Of a stretch of 64,000 nucleotides of DNA, positions 1-10,287 are shown piece by piece; positions within the stretch are counted from its first letter, which is position 1, and each line of letters opens with the position of its first letter. The position numbers and the translations under genes were made by a program. The notes under the pieces are model-generated. The model was given only the letters and a program-made list of their open reading frames with translations. It was not told the DNA's origin and made no database searches. Origin of the DNA: Mastigias papua (taxonomy: Eukaryota; Cnidaria; Scyphozoa; Rhizostomeae; Mastigiidae); the NCBI GenBank assembly GCA_964019165.1, contig OZ025283.1:2673501-2737500 (forward strand). The letters are read 5' to 3'.

Positions 1-148
1 GTTTCGAATCCGTCAGAGTTGTCTGCAGGTTGGCGTATATGTTGCCTCCTCTCCGTCGGCTCTGTCGTCGTCGTATGACACTAGCGAGTCGTCTGATGTT
101 AGCGGTGGTGTCGGACTCTTCTGCTGCTGTCGTTTTTGGAGGGGACAT
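1..148 (-). CDS. Partial ORF, small arginine-rich protein of the virus-like element (copy 1)
   Basis: An ATG on the minus strand at 148 opens a frame that stays open for 49 codons to the window edge. The product starts Ser/Pro/Thr-rich and becomes strongly basic, with an RRRQSRRRGG stretch around residues 27-36. It begins only 9 bases after the stop of the upstream minus-strand frame (157), the tight spacing seen among genes of this block. Small Arg-rich proteins are often DNA-condensing core proteins in dsDNA viruses, but that is inference from composition only; I recognise no family. The rest of the gene lies outside the window. Confidence 0.35.
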   Translation of the reverse strand, partial: MSPPKTTAAEESDTTANIRRLASVIRRRQSRRRGGNIYANLQTTLTDSK

Positions 149-156
149 GTCTTCTC

Positions 157-1363
157 TCATCTCTTTTGTGTTGTCTTGGCCTTCGGTATATCTGTCTCTT
201 CTGTTTTGCTGTCGTATGGAATTGTTTGCTGGTCTATAACGGCAAATGATGTCGTAGACTGTTGTGGCGGCATTGTTACCGGTGTGTGTGGCTGTAGTTC
301 ATCAGGAAACGTGATCTGTCGGATGGTGGATCCCGATGACTGTGGTCATGATAGCGTCAGTCGTGTGAAGACCGGGTTTGCAAACTTGCCGCACATCGGG
401 GCTCCGTAGGCTGATTTGCGAAAGATCTTGTCTGTCGTGCTCAGTTCTTGAATGTTTGGGTCCACGTATATCTCGTCAGAGTGTAGTTGATATTTGAGGG
501 CCAACTGGTACTGGTGGCTTTCGCAGGATGGCTGGACTCCCGGCATATATCCCTGCAGGGTGGTGTTGCTGGCTAGATGGTATTTTAGGAATACCGATGC
601 ATCGGCTGGGCTTAGGGCTATTGCTCCGATGCTGTCATAGCTGTATCCGGCCCCATTTGTTCGTGCAATGATTGCTCCTATTCCCCCTACTCTGTCGTAG
701 AAATTGTCGTCGGTCCATATGTACATTCCTCGCTTGTGTGGGGGGCAGTTGATGATTGTTGGTAGTAGCAGATCGTACTGGCGTTTGCTTGTCTGGGGGT
801 GCACAAAGCTTGATAGTACGATGTATCCTGGTTCGTCTGGAAGCTGGTTGTCTAGTGTTCTGATGGCATGTTTGTTCTTGAACCTGTGGTTTTCCTGCAG
901 TATTTTCAGTCGTGCTTTTGCGCTGAATTCTGTCTGTTGTGAGTCTGTGGTCTGGTGGTGCGGTGTATTTCTCTGCTGTGCTAGACTGTATGTCTTTGCT
1001 GCTTGGTGGCATTTCTGTTTGAAGAGTAGAGAGGTGTCTAGTAACGCATGAAATAGTTTTGGCAATACGTTGTTTGTGAGTTGAACAGAGTTTCTTGTGG
1101 TTATCGTCTCCTCATCTAAGTTGTTTCTCTGCAAAGAGTGTGTGTGAATGTTCGTCTTGAGTGTCATTTGTGGCATCATTTCTGTCTGATCTGTTTTCCT
1201 TCTGAACTTGGTAAATTCGGCTGTTAGAATGTACTCTGAGATTTGCTTTGTTGTCTGGTCCTTTTTTGTTTGCTGTATGCAGATTTTATCCGACCCCTGT
1301 AGATTTATGAGTTCCATGACTGGTCGAGATGTTTGAGAGTGAAATTGTGCGAGTAGAAGGCAT
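157..1363 (-). pseudogene. ORF A of virus-like element, copy 1 (unknown protein, two lesions)
   Basis: The uninterrupted part (346-1317) would give 323 residues. Comparison with copy 2 shows the natural start is probably the ATG at 1363, because copy 1 lacks 11 bases near 1286-1289 that copy 2 keeps; the ATG at 1317 is only the first start after that frameshift. At 346-348 an in-frame TGA is followed by 62 further open codons to a TGA at 157, so the C-terminus is probably cut by a nonsense change. The protein is polar, Thr/Gln-rich at the N-terminus, with a better-ordered C-terminal half (Gly/Tyr-rich GAGYSYDSIGAIAL around the middle of that half). No family is recognised; a structural (capsid-type) role is only a guess. 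It is divergently transcribed from ORF B. Confidence 0.5.
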
Positions 1364-1522
1364 ATTTATCCGTAAAAAGAGCGACGAGAGAGTGACTAGT
1401 TTTATCAGAAAACAAGACAGGAAAAAACCTCGAGTCTGCACGATAGCAAATGGTGCAGTGCAGTTATGCGGATACTTTGTATTGAGGATTTAAATCTCTT
1501 TGTTGTATAGCGAATAGAATAT

Positions 1523-1682
1523 ATGCGGCAAAGGTATGCGTGCCTTTGCTGTGTGAGTATGTATTGTGCCTGCGAGTGTCGAATGAATGCCTATTTTACT
1601 CAAGGGTTAAGAGCATGAATAGAAATGTATTGTACTCGAGGGTTAAGAGTATGAGTATGCGGCAAAGGTATGCGTGCCTTTG
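1523..1682. repeat. Two copies of a hairpin-forming motif
   Basis: The segment at 1523-1548 recurs at 1656-1682. Each copy contains GCAAAGG, an 8-base loop TATGCGTG and CCTTTGC (first copy arms 1528-1534 and 1543-1549; the second copy ends in CCTTTG), so each can fold back on itself. Both motifs also occur in copy 2 (near 48121-48148 and, degraded, 48258-48284). Confidence 0.55.
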
Positions 1683-1806
1683 ATGCACGTATTGATGTCG
1701 CTGCACAATGGTTGGTAGATAAGAGGATTAGGGTGAATGAATAGGGATATTGTCTCGGGGGTTAAGAGCATGTTGAATTGACTATTGTTGTGAGGGTTAA
1801 GAGCAT
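1603..1806 (+). repeat. Four direct repeats of GGGTTAAGAGCAT
   Basis: Copies lie at 1603-1616, 1639-1652, 1758-1771 and 1793-1806; the first two share a longer core including a preceding TACTC. The spacing is irregular, so this is not a simple satellite. All four recur in copy 2 (48203-48406). They sit 60 to 260 bases upstream of the TATA box, which suggests transcription-factor sites or iterons. Confidence 0.55.
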
Positions 1807-1865
1807 CTAAAAGTGGCGTAATGGTTGATGGACGTGATTGTTCGAGTTATGGGATGGTTTTGCCG

Positions 1866-1875
1866 TATAAATAAG
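1866..1875 (+). promoter_or_regulatory. TATA box facing ORF B (copy 1)
   Basis: TATAAATAAG at 1866-1875 is a strong eukaryotic TATA match, conserved with its flanks in copy 2 at 48465-48474. It lies about 310 bases upstream of the ORF B start codon, so the leader would be long. Confidence 0.5.
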
Positions 1876-2181
1876 GCTGACATTGTTTTCTAGTGTCTTT
1901 TACAAATGAATTTGAGCTAGATTGAGGGCGAAAAGAGAAGATTTGTGTTGCGGGTATTTTGGATTGCTAGTCGGTACGTACTGTTACTGTTAGTTGGTCT
2001 GTATGAAGTTAATCATATGTAAAGTCTATGCTGTAGTGTTGTTATGAATGTATCGCAATGTTGTGGTGGTTTTTCGGATTTGTTGCCGTGTTTTCTGGCT
2101 GTTTTAACATCTATGAATTTTCTTGCGTTCTAGTGGTCGCATTGTTATCGCCGAACATAGAAGTGAGCATGTTAGAGGCAG

Positions 2182-2865
2182 ATGAGTTGGCTCCCAGATG
2201 ACGATCGGGAAGGCTTTGCGTTGTTCAATCAGACTTTTGCTGAGACATTGTCAGATTGTGAGAAAAAGACAGAGAACAGTGCTGCAGAGAGATTGACGAT
2301 AAACTGTGAGTTGATTGATGAATATAGACCTGTAGTTCCTTATAGTCACTTGCTCGAGGACAAGTTGAGTAAAATATATGTTGTAAATGTTCACGATGTG
2401 ACTGGAATTCATATGCCATGTTGGCGGCTGTGCGAATTGTTGCACGAAGATGTTGGGTTATCTAAGAGTAGTGTAGAGAGAATTATATGTGATTGTAAAT
2501 ATTGTGTAACTGATGGGAACAAATGTTGGGAGTGGACTTCCTCTGTTACATTGCGTTTTAGGGATATGTGGTTTGATCTGTGGTTTAGGACAGTTTACTG
2601 GCCGTTTGTTAGGAGACGAATTCGATCAGAGGAGTCTGCGAGTGCGGTCGTGAGTATAGTCTGTCTAGATGGGTTTAGGATGATAGATCATATGGAGATA
2701 TTTGGGTTTGATGTGGGATGACTATGGGAGATTATCGAGTTGAATAAGTACGTGCCTACTGTGGCTAGAGATGTTGATTTTTGGATTTTGAATTATCTGT
2801 CGTGTAAGTTGATGAATTATACGCAGGGTACGTTGAATGTGTTATTGCATGCTGTGAAACAATAG
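2182..2865 (+). pseudogene. ORF B of virus-like element, copy 1 (nonsense-broken)
   Basis: ATG at 2182 opens a frame of 179 codons to a TGA at 2719-2721, and the same frame stays open to a TAG at 2863-2865, giving a 227-codon gene with one premature stop. Copy 2 has CGA at the matching position, so the stop is a CGA-to-TGA change. The product is cysteine- and tryptophan-containing with an acidic N-terminus; the middle (residues about 70-125, GIHMPCWRLCELL onward) looks like a compact alpha-helical domain. It resembles the general shape of viral DNA-binding BRO/KilA-type domains, but I see no diagnostic motif and do not assign it. In copy 2 the same gene is intact at this site but split by a LINE. 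Confidence 0.55.
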
Positions 2866-2931
2866 GAAAAAATATGATGAGGGAGAGGATTTTAGTTGTG
2901 TTTTAGTGCTGTATGACGATAAGAAATTATT

Positions 2932-3699
2932 ATGAGGGAGAGACTTGTAGTTATTATTTATTGTATTCTGTCTGTAGGTGTATCAAGGGTGGGAGATGGT
3001 GGTGGTGGAGAGTGGATATGTATATTTAGATCTGGTGCGACGAGGGGTTCTCGGGACCCGCGTGGCAATCACCTTCGCACGTGCTACCGATGTCTGGAGG
3101 AATTCGAAGACGATCAGGTCGGGTGTACCTGTGGAGGCGTCGCTGCCGATGGCGGTGGTACTGATGTCTACGAACGTTTTATAACTGTTGACGAGACACG
3201 TTCGTGTCTTGTTTTAGGTGTAGATGTTAAGCCTGTTATGGCCGATAAGTATATCAAGGAGTATCAACAGTATGTTAGGGATAGGGAGATAGGGGGCGAT
3301 TATGAGCATATTTGGTGCCCCGGTGGTGGTGTTGACACGCCCCATATGTCGTGTCCAAAGTGGATGGTGTGGTACGAGAGGGCTGTATTTAGGTCTACCT
3401 CTAGTTATAGTAATATGATGAATGGAGTCGGAGATCTTGGTTTTGATGTCGATAGGTTGTGGAGGACGGGGGATCGGTATGCCGATGAGACTACCGAGGC
3501 TGGAGAAGGGATGACGAGTGCCGAGCATGTGGATATGGTTAACGTGTATAAGAATACTGCGTGTCTGTTTGGTTTCTTTAACGTTACTGATAGGGCTCGT
3601 AGGTTTGACGAGTATCTGTCGTTGAGATGGCCGTTGACGTGGTATCTCGTGTGAGTGGATTTGTGTACTTTTTTGTGTGGTATAATCGGCAGTTGTTGA
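2932..3699 (+). pseudogene. ORF C of virus-like element, copy 1 (late nonsense)
   Basis: ATG at 2932 gives 240 residues to a TGA at 3652-3654; copy 2 reads CGA there and continues 15 more codons to a TGA matching 3697-3699. The N-terminus has a hydrophobic stretch (RLVVIIYCILSVGV, residues 4-17) that could be a signal peptide or anchor. A Cys cluster follows (CYRCLEEF at residue 51 and CTC at 65), too small for a full RING. The remaining part is acidic/aromatic and matches nothing I know. The natural stop overlaps the start of ORF D as TGATG, a compact arrangement implying coupled genes. Confidence 0.55.
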
Positions 3700-3917
3700 T
3701 GCACGAGAGATGGGGGGTTCTGTGGCGTGGTATCGAGAGGTTTTACGGTTTGGAGGTGCCCCGCGGGCGTGTCGTTGGACGGGAAGGGAGGCATGGGTGT
3801 CATCATATGTATAACCAGGTTGATAGTAGTGGTAGTGAGGGGAGCGATGATGATAGTAGCGATAGTGGGAGTATCGGGTCTAACGATTTTAGCGATGGTG
3901 TATCTATAGAGTTGTAG
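3699..3917 (+). CDS. ORF D of virus-like element, copy 1 (acidic Ser/Asp-rich tail)
   Basis: ATG at 3699 overlaps the natural stop of ORF C. The 72-residue product has a basic-aromatic first half (MHERWGVLWRGIERFYG) and a tail made almost only of Ser, Asp, Gly and Glu (from about residue 44). Such tails often bind basic proteins or are phosphorylated; that is inference. In copy 2 the frame is destroyed by loss of one G in a run of six near 3710-3716, which supports this frame as the real one. A longer in-frame start at 3627 exists but would run through ORF C. Confidence 0.5.
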   Translation: MHERWGVLWRGIERFYGLEVPRGRVVGREGRHGCHHMYNQVDSSGSEGSDDDSSDSGSIGSNDFSDGVSIEL

Positions 3918-4013
3918 TAGTAAGACTTTGATGTAAAAAAAAATTGTTTCTTGCTGATATCTGTGTTTTTCTTGCAGTCATTCTGCTGTGAAGCGTACCA
4001 ATAAAGAGAGCGA

Positions 4014-4030
4014 GATAGAAGAGAGCACAT
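4014..4030. other. Right junction of viral copy 1 with an RTE LINE
   Basis: Copy 1 matches copy 2 up to about 4020-4026 (copy 2 about 52640). Beyond this copy 2 continues viral, while copy 1 switches to the reverse-transcriptase core of a minus-strand RTE LINE. GAGAGCA is common to both partners at the junction. The LINE is cut in mid-RT here, which normal 5' truncation cannot produce, so the joint is a rearrangement or an integration point. Confidence 0.6.
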
Positions 4031-5964
4031 TCTTTGTCTGTTCCCTATTTTTCTCAATAATCATCTTCAAATTTAAGATTTGATCTCTTGTACCTTTTCC
4101 AGCTCGAAATCCATGTTGTTCTTCAGCAATCTCGATTTTAAGATGATTTTTCATTCAGCCAACTATTATCTTGAGAAGTACTTTACTACAGTGATTAATA
4201 AGAGCTATTGTTCTGTTATTACAGCATTGGAGAATGTCACCTTTCTTTGGGATTGGTATGAAAACCGACTTTGCCCAATCATCTGGCCACAACGTCTCAT
4301 TCCATATCGTGACACACAGTTTATGAAAATATTTTGTGATGTTGTTTCCTCCATTCTTAATCAATTCTGCTGAAATCTCGTCATAGCCCGGACTTTTCCC
4401 ATTTTTATCTCCTTAATAGCTTTTTCAACTTCTGAAAGTGTTGGTAGTGGCTCTTGTTCAAATTCAAAATGGCTTGTTATATGGCTTGTTTCAATAGTTC
4501 TATTCTTAGTGTACAGTTTTTCACAATATCTTATCCATCTATCCATTACTTTACTGCCTTCACTAAACACTTCTTTGTTTTCATTTTTAATTACATCTAT
4601 CCTTGGTCTAAACCAGGGTTGTCCAACCTTTTTTCTCGGAGGGCCACTTTCTGAGTTAGGCCATAGACAGAGGGCCACTTATTTAATACATATTATGAAG
4701 ATGACAATGTCTAGAGAAGATGGAAAAATGAGCATCTTAACATCACAACAAGAAAGTATATTTGTAATTTCTCCATCGGAAAATGGCTTTCCATTCTTAG
4801 CACTTGCTTTTGATATTTTTAAAAAGCTTACCTTTGTGGCACTATCTGAGCTATAACATCTTGGTTTCATCAGTGATTGCTGACCGGAAACTGTTTGTTT
4901 TAGGGATTCTAAATTGTCATAACTGGCCTTCCAGCTTACGATAGGAAGACTGCTTCTTGTTGTAGTGCCTGGCAATATTGTACTCCTTCCGCACTGCACT
5001 TTTTTCCACACATATTAGACACAAAACAGCATCATTATGTTGGATTACGAAAAAATCAGTTGTCCATGACATTTTGAAATTGCGTCCTCCGAGTCCACCA
5101 TCCGTTTCTCTTCTCCGCTTATTAGGAATGTGGAATGTAGCCATCTTGAGCTGCTGACCTGTGGGGCATTTGATGACGGTTTGGGCATGGGTTTACTGCA
5201 TCAGTACATATTAAATTCGCTTGCGCTCGAACGCTTTGGTTGTTCCAACCAATGAGCAATGTGAACGTGTCCCTTGTTTGCAACTGTACTAAATACGATG
5301 TACTTTTACAATTGCACCAAAATTTTACCACCTTGTACGTTTTTAGCAACTGTAATCTCAACGCAGGCCACTCGTTGGACAACCCTGGTCTAAACTGTCT
5401 TGTCACTTTTTTTACCCCTTGACAGAGATCTTTAGTTTGGTTTGTTATTGCACTTGATTCAATACGCCGACAGATGTCATTTCTATGCCTTTCTTTATCT
5501 GTCCTGAGCAACCTTTGAACTAATGAGTTCTGCTGTTTGTAAACATTAGTTCCGTCTATGATTTTATTAACTGTGGATTTTATTTGTCTTCTTTTTTCAA
5601 TTTCAACTAAGGTCTCAGCTGATATACAACTTTTCCGAGAATTTGTCCTTTTCATGACTGTTGCTTTAGCTGTTTCAAGTATAATACGTTTCCCTTCTTC
5701 CCACAATACACTTGGTAGCTTATCCTCCTCGCATGCTAGCAGTGACATAAATCTATTATCACGTTGTACTCTGTATTCATTGTCAATGGTTGAGAAGTCT
5801 AGTCTCATTGGATCATAGTTCTTTTGTACTTTCTTAAGTCTACTCTTAATGTAGCTGATGATCACTATTACAGTCGGCTCCTGGTACGGTTTTGGTGTTC
5901 TTAACACTACTCTTCCACTTCTGGCTAAGCATGATGAAATCAATCTGATTTTTTGCTTTTCCAT
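4023..5964 (-). pseudogene. RTE LINE linker and reverse-transcriptase N-terminal part (interrupted)
   Basis: Two blocks, 5388-5964 and 4023-4613, become one reading region if the hAT insertion is ignored. The first holds the charged linker typical of RTE ORFs; the second holds RT block 1 (WPDDWAKSVFIPIPKKGD) and the start of block 2 (HGFRAGKGTRDQI). It shifts frame around 4361 and 4155. The polymerase active site is not present. Confidence 0.7.
4614..5387 (-). mobile_element. 774-bp non-autonomous hAT transposon
   Basis: The element starts CAGGGTTGTCCAAC (4614-4627) and ends with its exact complement (5374-5387). It is flanked by a perfect 8-bp target duplication GTCTAAAC (4606-4613 and 5388-5395), which defines the hAT superfamily. 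Inside, minus strand 4917-5144, is the start of a transposase of the ZBED5/EPM2AIP1-like group: a BED-type zinc-finger region with CLICVEKSAVRKEYNIARHY. The catalytic RNase H-like core is missing, so this is an internally deleted derivative that depended on an autonomous relative. It sits in the linker region of the RTE LINE and is therefore younger than it. Confidence 0.92.
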
Positions 5965-6179
5965 CTGGCGATGTCCATGTATATAAACGTCTTGGATGGT
6001 GAGAAAAGAGGGTATTCAGAATTGAAAGATTGTTTGTTTTGCAAAACTCTATTACACTTTCACCTCATTCATTACATTCATCCAGGCCATACCTTCCATA
6101 TATCTCAGTTGTTATATTGGATTTTCCTACTTTAGAAGTAGCATCGCCCATTACTATTTTCATGTCACGACTTGGAATA

Positions 6180-6690
6180 TTGTCAATTTCGTCCTTCTAT
6201 CTCTTCTTCGCTTGCTGCATTTGTTGCAGCATAAAACTGTATTATACTGACATTTAGAGGTTTTGCCTGTAACCTTATTTTCAAAATTCTGTCAGAGACT
6301 GGTGCATAACCTAATAATGATTGAATAGAATTTTTATATAGCACCATTGCTACTCCATGGCTGTAACCATCTTCTTTCCCTCCAAATAGTACGGTGTGAC
6401 CAGTACACGTTTTGAACCTTCCACTACCATTCCAATTTGTTTCTGACATCCCAAGAATCTCTATGTTATTTCGGTCCATTTCCCTGCATATTGTCTGTAG
6501 TTTGCCACCTTCTTTTAATGTCCTGACATTCCATGTTCCAATTTTCAGATTTGATCTTAAATCAAGTTGCTTTAATGTTTCATCACCAGTAGCATACTTA
6601 CCATTGTTAGCCTGGTGAGCTACTGACCAACGCGTCCCTTGTTTACCTGCACGACGGACGAGGCAGTATGTAGATGACTTATGTGGTGAA
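6180..6690 (-). pseudogene. RTE LINE endonuclease domain
   Basis: Minus-strand frame starting about 6690 (MNSPHKSS). Visible motifs are GTWNVRTL (first metal-binding Asn), ILGMSETNWNGSG (catalytic Glu) and SDRILKIRL, so the N-terminal half of an exonuclease-endonuclease-phosphatase fold is clear; the C-terminal SDH motif is not seen before the frame breaks at about 6183. Related open frames in vertebrates are often mislabelled craniofacial development protein 2-like. Confidence 0.75.
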
Positions 6691-7309
6691 TTCATGTTAG
6701 ATGCAGTCTGGAGCACTTAAGTAAGCAAAGTAGAGGCCCCAAGGTTCTTTCTTTGCCCGCAGTTCCTACACTAGGACTGTTATCCCTGCCGTATTAATCA
6801 GTAGAACTCATAAACGCCAGGTATACTCTAAAATAGCCACAAAATCAGTTGCACTGAAAATGCCCATTGCAGAATCCACTGCCCTGCTGCCAGCAGTGTC
6901 ACCGTAACCCGGGTAAGGGGAGCTAGTAGGGTACTATACTTGCTCAAGGGAACCCCAGGATGCAGTTTAAGGTCATACCCAGGACCAGTATGTATGTATA
7001 TATAATGTATATATAAAACTGAAAAAGGATTCAGCACACAATACCTATATGCAAAGAATTATTGTGTCCTCTCTAATGATGATAAAATCAATCATATTCG
7101 CCTCGAGCACAACCATATAGGGGAGTGAGAAAGAGCCTCGCATATAGGTGCACGCATCCAAATAGGGGCTCTGCGGGAGGGCATACCAGTGACCACATAA
7201 ACATCAAAGGACAATCCTTCTGAATCACAACACATCACATATACACTCATACAGGGGGTTTACACACCTTTTGATACTAACAATAAAACACTAGAGATTA
7301 TATTTCTCC

Positions 7310-8870
7310 CATTCGATTTGACTCAAGACTAATATGTAATCGATAACTCTCTATCCTTGTGCGCAAAAAGTTTTCAAATACCTCTCATACTTTTCATAAA
7401 GAGACACTAGCATCCATATAGGGGAATGTAGGCCGAGTGCCATATTTGGAGCTATAACCACAAGGAGGGTATGTGAGTTGAGAATATGAAAAATTTCTCC
7501 TAGATGACTCTCTACCCTTGTGTGCAAAAAGTTTTCAAATACCTCTCATAGTTGTCATACAGAGACACTAGCATCCATACAGGGGAATGTAGACCGAGTG
7601 CCATATGTGGAGCTATAAACACAAGGAGGGTATGTGAGTTGAGAATATGAACACTTTCTCCCTTTCGATTTGACTCAAGAATAATATGTAATCGATGACT
7701 CTCTACCCTTGTCTACAAAAAGGTATATTATATATATTCAAATACCTCTCATAGTTTTCTAATATATAATATATTCAAATACCTCTCATAGTTTTCGTAA
7801 AGAGACACTAGCATCATCATCATCATGTAGGTATTGCTTTCGAAATAATCAACAGGTTTCAAACCCACTTGATTGGAAAACATTTTGTGGACATATTTCA
7901 ATTGACAGAGTGTCCTCCTTTTTTCTAGCGTTTCCCAGTTCAGATTCTTAAGCATAGCACTGACACTAGACGTTTGACGGTAATCATTTGTTACAAAACG
8001 GGCTGCGTGCCATTGAACCATTTCTATCCGATGTTTTAATTCCTTGGTTCTTGGTGACCAAACCTCGCAGGAGTATTCAAGGTGGGGACGAACCAATGAT
8101 AAATATAATTTTTCTTTAACATGACTCGCGCCGAGAAACATTTAGAGACATTGAAATCCATATTCCAACATCTACCCCATTTGTGCAGCAAACTTAAGTC
8201 CTCTTGCAATATTCTACATTCTTCTTGAGAATCTATCCTTCGATATAACGCACAGTCATCTGCAAATAGATTAATGTTGGACTGTAAACCATCTACAATG
8301 TCATTTATGTAAATCAAACATAGTATAGGTCCAAGAACTGTACCCTGAGGAACTCCAGAAAGCACTTCACAAGGAGTGGATTTTTCACCGTCCATAACAA
8401 CCGTCTGAGTTCTACTTGACAAAAAGCTTCTTATCCAAGAGTGAATCTCACCTCTAACACCATAATGTTTTAGTTTCTGTAAAAGTTTGTTATGTGAAAC
8501 TTTATCAAAGGCTTTTGAGAAATCGAGGAAAATAATGTCAGTTTGGCCTTTGGAGTTGAGGATTTTATTATGTGCTCAAGGAGTTTACAGGGTATAGATG
8601 TTAGTGACACTGGTCCATATAGGGGAATGTAGCCCGAGTGCCATATGTGGAGCTGTAAACACAAGGAGGGTATGTGAGTTGAGAATATGAAAAATGTCTC
8701 CATTTCGATTTGACTCAAAACTAATATGTAATCGATGACTCTCTACCCTTGTGCGCAAAAAGTTTTCAACTACCTCTCATACTTGTTGTAAAGAGACACT
8801 AGCATCCATATAGGGGAATCTAGGCCGAGTGCTGTATATGGAGTTATCAACACAAGGAGGGTATATGAAG
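7310..8870. repeat. Satellite-like tandem array (units of about 160-240 bp), split by a LINE
   Basis: The string CATATAGGGGAATGTA followed by a GGAGCTATAAACACAAGGAG block recurs at about 7413, 7575 (CATACAGG variant), 8614 and 8807. Between recurrences come GATTTGACTCAAGA, ATCGATGACTCTCTACCC and CAAAAAGTTTTCAAATACC. Unit length varies through internal deletions and an AT-rich expansion near 7725-7780. The LINE fragment at 7813-8600 interrupts one unit. The array has no coding potential and no conserved spacers, so it is a degenerate satellite or minisatellite. Confidence 0.8.
7813..8600 (-). mobile_element. 5'-truncated CR1/Jockey-superfamily LINE fragment
   Basis: Minus strand. The frame 8036-8422 has the RT palm: GVPQGTVLGPILCLIYIND, then LFADDCALYRRI with the catalytic Asp pair. 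The frame 7749-8141 has the C-terminal region HLEYSCEVWSPRTKELKHRIE. One frameshift lies near 8120. The 3' end on the minus strand is a short ATG microsatellite (plus strand CATCATCATCATG at 7813-7827), the tail type of this clade. Flanking GACACTAG (7803-7811) and GACACTGG (8601-8608) look like an imperfect target duplication. 5' truncation is usual for LINE copies. Confidence 0.8.
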
Positions 8871-10287
8871 TGAGACAGTGTGGTTGTTGAGTAGGAAGAG
8901 AAATTTAACCCTACTAACCCCTGTGGTCTCTTGGCATGGCTGCATGTAAAGGGCTGTCAGAGAGATGACAGATACACACCCACCCCCTGCAGCTAGGTTT
9001 GTTGTGAGTGTCCTGGTATTGGTCGAAGGAAGGTCTTGTCTGTTAAGTGAGGGCATGTGGTTCAAGGCAGAGTGACATTTCTATTGTATGTTAAATAGGA
9101 TACACCTATGTGTTGTGAATAAGAAGGCATGTCATACTGTCTGTTACAGTTTTGATCTTGGAGAACATGGAGCGTTACAGTAGGTTTAACGCATCTGGCA
9201 CTGCAATGCACAGATTTGGAAAGAGCTGAGCTTGAATTATGGTAGGTTGTTGATCTATGGGATGTAGTTATTAGCTATGCATGGGCTGTAAGCATTATAG
9301 TTTCCTAGCAGTGTAGTGGAACTTATACTATCAATAGGTTGTAAGATCAAAGATCCTGTTTATGCAATAAAGCCATAAAGGTGAACACTAAAAGAGCTTT
9401 GCCACATGGTTGTATCTATGAAGTATTGTCTTCCGTATATGAATTGTTACACTTGATTAAGGTAAGCATGTAATCGATGGTAAATGCGTTGTGCATTAAG
9501 CAACGCATGTTAAGACTAGTGATAAATGACATTGCATCTAAGCTATATGCCAGTGAAAACACCGTACTAGGTGCATATTTTATAACATCCACAGCATACT
9601 GATGGTATGAGGTTGAACAAAATACTCTATAAGTATGGTTAAGGGAGATGGCGCCATTCATTCTCTGTTGTAATGAAGGCATTTGTGGTTTCCACACTCA
9701 AGTGGTATATGCATGCATGCCTAAAGGCAGCAAGTAGCCTGCAGAATCGCACAGGTATGTATCTGGTTGAGGATTAAAGTGACGGTCCTTGGCTAATAGG
9801 CAAAGTATACGCTACAGGGGGATGAGATATTATGGCAAACAGTTTATAGGGATGCCGTGAATGGACAAGGGTAGCAACCACATGTTTGAGTTTTGAATAT
9901 CTTATTGAGGGTCACGTACAATTGGGGATAACCAAGAGTGGGCAATAAACCAAACGTGTAGTTGCAACTGATTACATGTAGTGCTATAACAACGTAAGTA
10001 CATATACAACAAATACTATCATATCATATATACTAGTTTTTATACTAATTAGTCAATCACAATTTGATAAAAATCCAATGTCTTCTCGTACTTTTAATCA
10101 GTTACAATGTATAAAACTATCTACTCGTACCGTTGGGGGCTCTGCCTTCCATGGAAGTTCAGATACTTGTGAAAGGGGGACTGAGCCCCTATAGCCTCTC
10201 TTTCACAGCATCAGTGGACATGCATAACTGTAAATGTTTTGGTCTATTCAAATTGTTTTTGTATTATTCTCGAAGATTTCAGAATAG
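8871..10287. other. No recognisable gene
   Basis: Low-GC sequence with only short unconvincing frames. A weak GTGTCCTGGTATT string near 9007 also occurs in the micro-exon array at 21338, which may be chance. Nothing else is supported. Confidence 0.5.

Larger units (their letters stand above)
1364..2181. promoter_or_regulatory. Divergent intergenic control region of virus-like block (copy 1)
   Basis: About 820 bases without a credible reading frame separate minus-strand ORF A from plus-strand ORF B. The region is repeated almost base for base in copy 2 (47963-48790). It carries four GGTTAAGAG repeats, two copies of a hairpin-like motif, and one TATA box facing ORF B. The arrangement suits a bidirectional promoter or replication-control region; function is inferred. 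Confidence 0.5.
4023..7010 (-). mobile_element. RTE-type LINE, 3' part missing, carrying a hAT insertion
   Basis: Read on the minus strand from about 7010 to 4023, the sequence gives a GC-richer leader, an apurinic-type endonuclease, a linker and the first part of a reverse transcriptase. The sequence GTWNVRTLKEGGKL and the later EEQHGFRAGKGTRDQI are hallmarks of RTE/BovB-class LINEs. The frame is broken by several stops and shifts and by a 774-bp hAT element at 4614-5387. The RT catalytic FxDD region and the 3' end are absent because the element stops at the viral junction. The exact 5' boundary near 7010-7040 is uncertain. Confidence 0.8.

Noticed and set aside
30..409. Plus-strand frames at the left edge
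   Set aside because: They overlap minus-strand viral ORFs in antisense, start with non-ATG codons or have unnatural composition.
2182..2865. ORF B as a BRO/KilA-N DNA-binding protein
   Set aside because: The overall helical pattern is suggestive, but no conserved KilA-N or BRO motif can be pointed to.
2932..3699. ORF C as a RING finger protein
   Set aside because: Only about four clustered Cys residues (CYRC and CTC) are present; the His and the other Cys pairs of a RING are missing.
7310..8870. Regular repeats that might be a CRISPR-like array
   Set aside because: Units are 160-240 bp, degenerate and without short constant repeats separated by unique spacers. The context is an animal genome.
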